Below are positions 56,452 through 64,000 of a DNA stretch of 64,000 nt, piece by piece. Each line of letters opens with the position of its first letter. The stretch's first letter is position 1. This stretch comes from Limnomonas spitsbergensis (lineage: Eukaryota; Chlorophyta; Chlorophyceae; Chlamydomonadales): positions 3,833,001 to 3,897,000 of the forward strand of contig JAYJMM010000039.1 in the NCBI GenBank assembly GCA_037349105.1, in the 5' to 3' direction. The translations under genes and the position numbers were made by a program. The notes beneath the pieces are model-generated. The model was not told the origin of the DNA. It was given only the letters and a program-made list of their open reading frames with translations, and made no database searches.

Positions 56452-57270
56452 CAGCCTCTTCTGCGTCGCGTATTCTGGCCCACTGCCTAGGTTTCTGCGT
56501 CCCTTTCTATTGGCTCATGGGATTAAGCTGGGTAGGCCTCGCCTTTCTGCTTTTCTGCTCACTAATTTTAATCTGGCGGAATCCTCCTTCGCCCTCTTTT
56601 CTGCTCGCTAATTTTAATCTGGCGGAATCCTCCTTCGCCCTTTTTTCTGCTTGCTAACTTTTAATCTGGCGGAATCCTCCTTCGCCCTTTTTAGTACTTC
56701 CCACCTTTGCTGGCTGGGCTGCTTCTAGATGGCACACGTCCCGCGTGGATGTCTCGCGTCCTACGCGGAGGTATCCTCTTGCGTAGTGTCCGTTCAGCTC
56801 TGCGGTCCTGCGGGGATCCTTTGGTACACCCACAAAATTTCAAACCTGGATGTTCTATCCACAAGTTCACTTCTGTCAATGATGAAAGATTGGATCCACC
56901 TGATCTCAATCTGCAGTCATACAGGTAATTATCTGCTGGATAAATCCCCAGCCAGATCTTCAAGCCTCTCCTGGACTCAACACTAAGCTGCCACGCTCAA
57001 TGCACAGGGAATCAAGCTGGGTTTATAACTCCACAACTGGATCTTCGAGCTTCTCCCCAAGGCTCTTCACAGCTGGAGTTTGCAAGATAGATCTAATTTG
57101 GCACGAAAAGCCCAAGCAGAATGCAGCGACAGAGGTGCTTTTTCAAGCTGTCCAAGGCGAACAATTCAAAAAAATATTCCAGGTCAGACAAGCTTAGCTT
57201 CCCTCAGCGAGGAACTCGTTGGCAAGCAGCTGATCAGGCTGCACTACCACTTTTGTCCCTTTTGAAGGAC
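56452..57270 (-). other. F2 leader region between A1 and the gag-like ORF
   Basis: No gene recognised. Contains the 46-bp tandem repeats (56563-56700) and, at its A1 border, a 28-nt segment (57244-57271) complementary to part of A1. Confidence 0.55.
56563..56700. repeat. 46-bp tandem repeat, three units
   Basis: TAATTTTAATCTGGCGGAAT recurs at 56563, 56609 and about 56655 (46-bp spacing). Confidence 0.92.
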
Positions 57271-57271
57271 A
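57244..57271 (-). promoter_or_regulatory. Candidate self-priming site of F2
   Basis: Directly internal to A1, this 28-nt segment is the reverse complement (27 of 28) of 57688-57715 within A1. In the element's transcript the two could pair, placing a 3' end exactly where a tRNA primer-binding site would lie. Self-priming from the transcript's own 5' region is known for Tf1-type retrotransposons; its use here is inference. Confidence 0.5.
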
Positions 57272-57908
57272 CTGAGAGCGTGGATGCTCGGGGTTGCGAA
57301 GGAACGGCGACGGAGGTGACTTTGTCCGTGGGTTTTGTCGCCGGGCGGACTCAGCTGGAAGCTGGTACGCCGAGAGCTCCTGGTCGGCTTTGCGCCTCCT
57401 GGTCTATTTAGGTGAATATCTGCTTGGGACTGCTTGCCTGATTAGTCGTCTCCGATGGACGAGTAGTCAGGGATTGGCACCGTAGGTCGCGTGCTCTTCA
57501 GGGCGAGCTCCGTAGATCGCGTCGGCTGGGGATGACCAGTGATATGGATGGGGCTCGCTTGTCACTTGCTTATGCTATCACCACTTTCCGTGATGCTAGA
57601 CTTGACTGAAGTGTAAGGTACTGACTTAGTGGCTAGCAAGGGCTAGTATCCGTGAGAGCTAGGCCTATACTCTTTACACCAGAGGCATGTCCTTCAAAAG
57701 GGACAAAAGTAGTAGCTTGGGCAATTGCCGGGATACAGGGACCCGGCAGGCCCAATTCAGAGTACAGATTATGCTAAATCACCCTGCGTAAGCGGGTTTC
57801 TAGGTCTCAGTTCAAATCAGGAGACTCCGCAGAGAAGCTGCGGAGGCTCCGCGGCCGCTAACGGCGGCTCAAACGGATCTGTCACGTATACGGTAATATA
57901 CTGTGACA
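57271..57908 (-). repeat. F2 repeat A1 (638 bp)
   Basis: Near-identical to A2 (41166-41802). On the minus strand begins TGTCACAGTATATTACC and is preceded by the target duplication TCCT/AGGA. Confidence 0.9.
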
Positions 57909-58640
57909 TCCTTCATGACATTTGCCAGGCCATTCACCTCCATGACCGGCTCATCGTCACCAAGGATGCCCGCAGCAGCATCCTTGTCAGCCTGACGAGC
58001 TGCAGATGGCAGCGTGTGAGAGGTATAGATGTGAAGCATGAGGTGAGCATGAACAGACGAGAGAAGAGCACACGGGCAGGCTGATCCATACCCAACCATG
58101 CGGAAATCACGGAGCTCACGCCCTCGGCGCCTTGCTGAATGGGCGAGGTAAATGGACTCTGCCCTAACAACAGACTATGAAGATGGACTAGATGGACACA
58201 TGTTGCCACACCTGTGGGATCGCTATAGCATCTGCCTAGCTGCTTTTGGATGGACGCTGTCATCTTGTTTCCCTTAGTGCTGAACATGCTGGTCATACAG
58301 GTTTGCACCGCTGCAAAATGAGCGCCAATGGCCTCCAAGGCCTCACCCTCAGCAGCTAGGAAGCGGGCGATAAAGGTGTTCTCATCAACAAGACAAAAAA
58401 TAATCACAATGCATAGCATTTTGCAGCCTCCAACCATATCCATGCAGTGATGTAGGGACTTCAGGCAACAGGTAGGGAAACGGAGAGGAACTGACATAAA
58501 CATGATGTGAACGATTGCAACTTACTTGCCCCATGCCCTGACTGCATCCCAATTGAACGACGTGCTCTCAGCAGTCCACTGCCTGCCTGCAGGGTGGATA
58601 TAAGCATGGATGGCTTGGGAGGACAAGACCTAGCCATTGC
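57909..58640 (-). pseudogene. Minus-strand host gene, upstream exons
   Basis: Three exon-like blocks with splice-like borders. The first (about 58640-58530) has a PAGRQWTAESTSFNWDAVRA segment, followed by a GTAAGT donor. The second (about 58391-58217) reads ENTFIARFLAAEGEALEAIG then SIQKQLGRCYSDPT, with a CAG/GTGTGG donor. The third (about 57999-57909), after a CATCTGCAG acceptor, reads RQADKDAAAGILGDDEPVME then LANVMKD, into the F2 target site. It continues at 40922. The protein is not recognised. Splice sites are read by eye. Confidence 0.5.
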
Positions 58641-58984
58641 TTACGGTCTGTGAAATTCCCCAAAGCATACCCTCTGAAGAAAGAACGAACATGGAAGTGT
58701 GTTTAAGGGGGGAAATGCATTGCTTTGCTTTGCGTCCACCGAGAGACCGGGGATCTTGCACGAAAAATACGCGACTTTCGCAGAATTAAAGAAATACCCT
58801 TTAGACATAGAGTATACATTACCTTCTATGATCGCTGCAGACCCGCTCGTGCCCTCAAAACTTAGTTGCGCTCTATCTAAGATGACCAGAAAAAGTGGGA
58901 GACAGCGCCTGAAGATTCCAACGCGATGCGAGATTTATTTACACCAGTTTGCGCAACTAAGAAAGCTGGATGCTCTGCTGAAAT
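58641..58984. other. Unassigned stretch
   Basis: A plus-strand frame (58699-59058) has no family signal. Possible upstream region or intron of the host gene. Confidence 0.4.
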
Positions 58985-59060
58985 TTTGCTCCCGGGCTCG
59001 TACCCCAAGGGTGCAGGGGGGAAAAACCTCGTTGTCTCCCCCTCCCCCTGTTTCCTAATG
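58985..59060. repeat. Dispersed repeat with CTCGTACCCCAAGG and CCTCGTTGTCTCCCCC
   Basis: A diverged second copy lies at about 59997-60055. Confidence 0.75.
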
Positions 59061-59128
59061 AAAGTCTGGCAATGCCATAATAAAATCCTAATGAAGCTAG
59101 GTTCGAGAACAGATTTCCTGATTAAACC

Positions 59129-59393
59129 TAGAGGACTGGCCCCAAAGCTAGCCGGGAGCGCGCAGGGAAGGGCAAAGTGAGGGACTGGGCTGTCACAAAA
59201 AAAAGTGCCACAATGACCGGAATCTAGCAGAATCAGCTCAGTCAGACACTTTGGACGCAAGCAAACAGTGACTTTTACCAGCAAATCTGATTATGTTGGT
59301 CCCGCCCTCTAGAGGATTGGCCTCAAAGCCGAGAGCGCGCGCCGAAGGACAAAGTGAGGGACTGGGCTGTCACAAAATTAAAGTTGCCACAAT
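59129..59393. repeat. Tandem pair of about 90-bp segments, spacing about 180 bp
   Basis: GAGGACTGGCCCCAAAGC..GTGCCACAAT at 59131 and GAGGATTGGCCTCAAAGCC..TTGCCACAAT at 59310. The second is cut by the reverse F1 repeat fragment. Confidence 0.75.
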
Positions 59394-59806
59394 TGTCACG
59401 AGGAACCAGTGAGGAGTGCTAAAGGAGTGCTAAAGGAGTGCTAGGAGCCCTTTACCAAGGGTAACCTGCTATACAGGAGCGATAATCTGGCTGGTACCAG
59501 ATTATCCTCGACTTAATCCTCAGGTTACTGCACTAACCTTCGATGACTCTTCCCTCACTTTGTGGAGACTGGTGCACTGATGTCGACAGTTGACAGGTTG
59601 GGGCGGCTTGGATCGGACTTGTGGACGGCCAGAAGTGCTGAAGTGATGAAGGATGTAGAGCTCAATGAACGACTCTTGATGAGGAAGATCAGCTGATGGA
59701 TCCGATGATCGACTTGGCAACTAAGGCTGGGGCAGCAACTTACAGTGTCGACTTCAGTTCTAGAGATTGAGCTGAGAGCTCGCAGTGTAGAGTTGTCAAG
59801 CGAGAA
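59394..59806 (-). repeat. F1-family long repeat, 3' fragment in reverse orientation
   Basis: Reads TGTCACGAGGAACCAG on the plus strand, the reverse complement of the F1 repeat end, and continues to a CTCGCTTGACAACTC segment. It has three GTGCTAAAGGA-type tandem units near its end and is clearly diverged from F1, so it is an older insertion. Confidence 0.85.
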
Positions 59807-60062
59807 TGCCCGGGCCGCAAACTTCTGACTAGACAGGACCCTAGCATGGGGGACGGGGCTGCGGTAGGCGCCTCGCCGCGACAACATCATACAACCATAG
59901 CAATTATACACGATATACACCTGAGAAGTTTCAGGGTTCTCTTCACAGGACATCATAATGTTCAATCTACACTTTCTGTGTGAAATCGAGGCTCACGGGC
60001 TCGTACCCCAAGGATACAGGGGGGAAAACCTCGTTGTCTCCCCCTCCCCTGTCAAGGACAGA

Positions 60063-60373
60063 CTTAAAAGGGGTCAGCTGACTGATGCGAAATCTAATCA
60101 GCTTGCGATCATGGGTAGGTGGGCTGGTAAAAATAGATAGTTAAGAGCAGCTGGTCAAAAAGGTTGAATTAGAACATCTGCTCTCGAACCTAGCTTAGTT
60201 CGCATATGATTAGGGCATTTCCAAACTTTCATCATGAACATACTTAAATGGGGTCGGCTGAGAGATGCGAAGTCCAATCAAGTGAATCAACATGCGATCA
60301 TAGGTAGGAGGGCTGGTCATAACATGAAGTTAAAGGCAGCTGGTCAGAAAGGTTGAATAAGGACATCTGCAAC
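60063..60373. repeat. Imperfect tandem duplication, about 179-bp spacing
   Basis: Two diverged copies of CTTAAA(A/T)GGGGTC(A/G)GCTGA..GCTGGTCA(A/G)AAAGGTTGAAT at 60063 and 60242. Confidence 0.8.
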
Positions 60374-60377
60374 AACC

Positions 60378-60548
60378 TGGAGAACACTGAGCAGAGGAGA
60401 ACATCCACGTCAATGCCTTCCACATCAGATATCTCAAACCCAGCTGAAACATCCTGATCAACCTTGACCAGAGTGCGCTCCAACCACCCCTGCAGCCTTA
60501 CCCCCTTGACCTTCAGATCGGGCATCTCCTCATCGCACCTCTCCAGAT
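60378..60548 (-). CDS. Candidate exon of an unrecognised minus-strand gene
   Basis: Between an acceptor-like CACCTGTGAG and a donor-like CCAG/GTTGTT, the frame reads SNLERCDEEMPDLKVKGVRL, then WLERTLVKVDQDV and DVEGIDVDVLLCS. Composition is strongly protein-like. No family recognised and neighbouring exons not found. Confidence 0.4.
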
Positions 60549-60559
60549 TGGACACTCAC

Positions 60560-61395
60560 AGGTGGTATTGCTTCCCCTAATACACCAGGCTACCCCCACA
60601 CCCTGATGGGTGTGAACCCTTGGGGATCCCAAGGGGCATTCCCGGAAAATGTCTAGTCCAGCCTTGCCCAACCTCTAGCCCCAGCCATGCCTACTAGTCT
60701 AGCCAGCCTAAATCAATCTGACCCATATCCTGGCAACACATGGACCTTCGGGGGTTATGGTACCACTCATTTACCCATGGCTAGTGCACATGAGGAGCTG
60801 CAAGAGTCCTTTTGCATGCTGCAGTAGTGAGCCTGTGGGTTTTATCAGTCACTCCGGGCATGCACGCAAACATTCACCGGGCAAACATATACCTTATAGG
60901 TGTATGCTTCATATACCTATACGGTATATGCGAGGGGGGGCAAAAAACAACTGAATACACCACATCATCGAAATTTGTAGAGCTTGACGAGAAACTGCTT
61001 TTTGGCCCTGGAGGCTGTGATATAAGGAGGGTCAAAGTAGGGGGGGAGGAGGTAGGGGGGTAAACGAAAAAAGGCGTTTTTTGAAAGGTTCGATTTTTTT
61101 AACATCAGATTGAGACGATAGCTACACCATTGCATTCCTACAGCCTTTTGCTACAGATATGCATCATAAAAATTCCACGCAGAATACCAGACCCCTTATG
61201 GCATGCAAAATGGATATGGGGGGAGTCCATGGCTCTGGAACCACATGCACCGTTGTGCGCAAGCTTCTGAAGCAGCACTATAGAACAATCAAGTTAGATG
61301 CCAATTTGATGCCAATCGTGCGTGAGTCCTCTCGTTTCTGGAGCCTCGAGTTCTCTAGGCTGTCCCGGTGTACTAGGTACATGCTCGAAACCAGC
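60560..61395. other. Unassigned stretch
   Basis: Short frames without signal. A polypurine run lies near 61030-61060. Confidence 0.45.
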
Positions 61396-61668
61396 TCAAA
61401 ATACAATCGTTCCAATGCATACCAAGTATTTTGCACGTCCAGCCCAAGCTGGTATTTTGTCTAGGATCTTTACCTTCAACGCATCGATGGTGCTAAAAAT
61501 TGGACACTCTGGATCTGCAAAAAAATGTGACCCGGGGAAGGTACCTGCTCGAAACACGCACACTTTCCCTCCCTGCCCAAGTTCCCAACATCGAGCCTTA
61601 GGCCGAGGTCGACACATATCAATAACATGCTTGTCTTGAACCTCGCCATGCTTCAAACTGCGGAACAC
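61396..61668 (-). CDS. Weak candidate ORF or exon, 90 codons
   Basis: The frame contains CRPRPKARCWELGQGGKVCV, then SHFFADPECPIFSTIDALKV and KILDKIPAWAGRAKYL, which look protein-like. Not recognised; could be one exon of a longer gene. Confidence 0.3.
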   Translation of the reverse strand: MFRSLKHGEVQDKHVIDMCRPRPKARCWELGQGGKVCVFRAGTFPGSHFFADPECPIFSTIDALKVKILDKIPAWAGRAKYLVCIGTIVF

Positions 61669-62229
61669 GCATGGTCAGCTCGAATCCAGACGTTTGAGCT
61701 CAAACCCGAGACCGAGCTTTCCACCCCGATTCGATAAATCATTTCACATTAAATACAAAGCTTTCGTGTCACATGCTACAGTTTCTGATCTCGATGAGTT
61801 GACGTCAAGTAATCAGAGGTGCTGCTGCGCAGCACAAAAAACGGCAGAGCAGTCGGGTATGTGACTTTTCAGAGGGCAGGCGTAGGTGCGGATGGGGTCA
61901 TCACCTGGACCCCATGCAAACCCCCTCGCCATGTTGAAGGATTTCACAATATTTGTCACGACTCTATCGCTGGCTAAGTGCGTGCTTTTAATGATGCGTT
62001 TCGAATTGCGCATAGAGAAGCGAAGCTGCAGCTGTCGGCATGTCGCGTGACACCAGGGGACAGCGTAACGACACCTTACGTCATCCGCTGTGAGATCCAG
62101 CCTTGGTAGCTGAGTTTCTCATTTCTGCACCTCGGTCTTTGAGGTCTGACACGAATAACCTTCATAAATACAGCCGATTGATTTGCGCTGTAGCGCATAA
62201 AGTTTCCGTGACGTTCCAGAAACATCAGG
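61669..62229. other. Unassigned stretch
   Basis: Nothing recognisable. Confidence 0.45.
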
Positions 62230-62281
62230 CGGACGGACGGACGGACGGACGGACGGACGGACGGACGGACGGACGGACGGA
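62230..62281. repeat. (CGGA)n microsatellite, 13 units
   Basis: Uninterrupted CGGA tetranucleotide repeat. Confidence 0.98.
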
Positions 62282-62584
62282 AACGAGTGGAAACTGGGGG
62301 CATCGCCCCCGCGACCTTCGGCCGCCCGGGGGGGCTCTGCCGAAAACACCCAAACCCTGTGCTGTACCAGCAGTTGGGGGCCGTGTCTTCCCTCCCTCTG
62401 AGCGAAACCATACATTCTGCTTGCATGGTTTCGTAAAGGGTGCTTAGGTACCCAGTGCATTGCTTAAAAACACGCTCCACGGATTGTCCTTTCCTTTCAT
62501 TCTCTCATCATGCGCTTCTCTGACTGTATAGCCATTAGTCTCTCAATTCAAAAGAGGGAATGAGAACTCGAACAAGGAATAGCA

Positions 62585-62800
62585 ATGCTCGATAGTACAG
62601 TTTCTGGCCTCGTTGCAGCCGACGCTGAGCGATATTTCTCAGACAGATCCCGTCTGCGCGACGAGCAACGCCTCCTTCAGAAGCACGCAAACATCCTTCA
62701 CCTCGAATGGACCCGCCGTCCCGAGTGGGACTACTCTGACAGTGAGACCCTGAAGCGACATTGGGCTGACCGCACGGGCCCCTACAGACATGCAGTCTAA
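62585..62800 (+). CDS. Hypothetical small protein, 71 residues
   Basis: ATG frame with a stop just upstream in the same frame. Charged, helical-looking product (AADAERYFSDRSRLRDEQRL, then HLEWTRRPEWDYSDSETLKR). No family recognised. It could be a terminal exon. No introns are needed to read it. Confidence 0.35.
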   Translation: MLDSTVSGLVAADAERYFSDRSRLRDEQRLLQKHANILHLEWTRRPEWDYSDSETLKRHWADRTGPYRHAV

Positions 62801-64000
62801 AGGAGGTAGGCAAGGCGAGGGACTCTGACACATGGTGTGGTTACTGCACCCAGGTTGACCATAGGGCTAGTTCTTTCCCTGCGCAGGTCTCGTGACTGGT
62901 ATCCAAGAATGCATGTGGACTTGGTTTCCCAGTCTGCTTGGTGAGTTTGTAAGCTGCAGAGCGCACATGGGACACATATGTGTGGGAATTCCATAACTTT
63001 CAAGTGAAAGACAAGGTATTTTTGTTCATGCCATGTGTCTAATGAATGTTTGGCTGTGTGTGTTTATTTGAATTCAGGCTGTTTGATAAGCGTGTTCGTG
63101 TTATAACAGTTCCCATGCTTGGCACATCTCATGGCCTCAATCTCATGTTGGACGCATCTCGCTCGTTCTCCTACACCTATACTTACAATTTGCTGACTGT
63201 GGCTGACCAACCAAAATAAATATGAGAGATGGGATCCCCCCGTTTGCGTGTGTGTGTGAAGGCTGAGGCTCTCAGCCGAAGCAACTGCTCTTGTGAGGCA
63301 AGCAATGCTGGAGTGGATGACTGCTCAGATGGGTGCTTGGAGGTTCATGTGCCCGACCAGCCCGTGCCACTGGCTGACTTGTCATCGCCTCTGCTCCCTC
63401 AGGTTGGCAGACGTAGCCATTCTTTCTTTTTTCGGTAATCGGCTACATGTCAGCTACAATCTGGGCGCTGGCCGGGGGCCTATTTGTGGCCAGCCTTGCT
63501 GCTCAGGCCACCAGTCATAGGCCAAGCCAGGTTTGGTCCTCATCGGGCTTTCGGTGGCCGCTGGACGGCCTGCGGAAGTAGAACTTGTATCACAAAAAAT
63601 GAACAATGGACATAGTGCAATCAGAAGGCGTCTCAGATGGTCAATGGGTGCATTTGAAAGCAAGCAGATGTGTGGGGAGATAGAGCACTGGTACCTGTAT
63701 GCAAAATGGTTTCAAGGAACAATATGATTATTAAGAGGGTATGCTGTGTCCATAAAGAAAGGCTAGGCCGACTGTGCCAAAGCCTCTGTTGTATCATTGC
63801 CTTGGAGAGTGGACCGTTGCTTCTTTCAAACTCTTTACACGCGTCACTCGGACTGTATTGCCATCAAACTGGATTCGGGAGAGGCAATGGGGAGGCGCCC
63901 AAGACATAGGAATGTTGTATAGCACATGTTGTTTTGGCTAAACCCACGCCTACACCTTTGTTGTGCCTGCAGGTTAGTATCAGCAGCTTGCGAATGGCCG
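62801..64000. other. Unassigned right end of window
   Basis: Short frames (63229-63438, 63293-63520, 63533-63727, 63670-63909) lack family signals. 63430-63580 is a diverged relative of the dispersed repeat at 9170-9330. Confidence 0.4.

Larger units (their letters stand above)
40923..57908 (-). mobile_element. F2 retroelement with split direct repeats (nested, 17 kb)
   Basis: Flanked by the 4-bp duplication TCCT (40919-40922, 57909-57912) inside a coding exon of the host gene. Read on the minus strand, the order is A1 (57908-57271), internal (57270-42049), B1 (42048-41805), GC (41804-41803), A2 (41802-41166), B2 (41165-40923). A2+B2 form a continuous 880-bp repeat with ends TGTCACAG and GGTGCGACA; A1 and B1 are its two halves separated by the interior. 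A G tract (GAGGAGCGGGGGGC) lies directly before B1, like a polypurine tract. The interior holds a giant gag-like frame interrupted by the F1 and hAT-like insertions. No RT, integrase or recombinase is seen, so it is a gag-only, helper-dependent element. Confidence 0.78.

Noticed and set aside
62103..62480. Frames through the CGGA repeat giving DGRT or VRPS runs
   Set aside because: Microsatellite translation artefact.

Overview
This is nuclear-type eukaryotic DNA dominated by repeats. It has intron-like gene structure with GT/AG-like borders, layered transposons, minisatellites, no operons and no ribosome-binding sites. A decayed exon pair resembling an axonemal dynein heavy chain, and an integrase fused to a PHD finger and methyltransferase-like segments, fit a flagellated green alga (possibly a prasinophyte). 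That placement is inference, not proof. No rRNA, intact tRNA or CRISPR array is visible.

Layout. (1) 1-1536: a 159-bp tandem repeat array. (2) 1537-40595: three head-to-tail copies of one segment, 1537-18789, 18791-30483 and 30485-40595. Both internal junctions are identical, including a 1-base filler C. Each copy carries in order a 49-bp hairpin minisatellite, an unassigned stretch, a large inverted repeat with a small ORF in each arm (one arm lost in copy 3), a short TIR element with a tRNA-like core (truncated in copy 3), a dynein-like exon remnant, a 2.5-kb non-autonomous LTR element, a second dynein-like exon remnant followed by imperfect tandem modules, an LTR fragment, and the 3' end of a minus-strand gene. 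Copy 1 alone also carries a 4,273-bp CACTA transposon with a 3-bp target duplication; copies 2 and 3 keep the empty site. The length difference between copies 1 and 2 is fully accounted for by the CACTA insertion, an extra 1,273 bp in the minisatellite and an 11-bp deletion.

(3) 40923-57908: one nested insertion inside a minus-strand host gene whose exons lie at about 58640-57909 and continue at 40922. Removing the insertion and one copy of the 4-bp duplication TCCT restores the reading frame at the site. The insertion is a retroelement (family F2) with a giant gag-like frame on the minus strand. Into that frame were inserted a hAT-like element (47463-48624) and a second retroelement (family F1, 49439-56215, plus strand) encoding a methyltransferase-like/DDE integrase/PHD protein. 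The first repeat of F1 holds a TIR transposon (49611-50895), which itself holds a smaller TIR transposon (49930-50616).

The most unusual signal is that F1 and F2, unrelated in sequence, share a split direct repeat layout A1-internal-B1-GC-A2-B2. This resembles PAT/Ngaro tyrosine-recombinase retrotransposons, but here it goes with 4-bp target duplications and, in F1, a DDE integrase with no tyrosine recombinase. F2 also has a 28-nt self-complementary segment exactly where a primer-binding site would be expected.

(4) 58641-64000: old repeat fragments, a reverse-oriented F1 repeat fragment, a CGGA microsatellite, and a few unrecognised exon-like or small ORFs.
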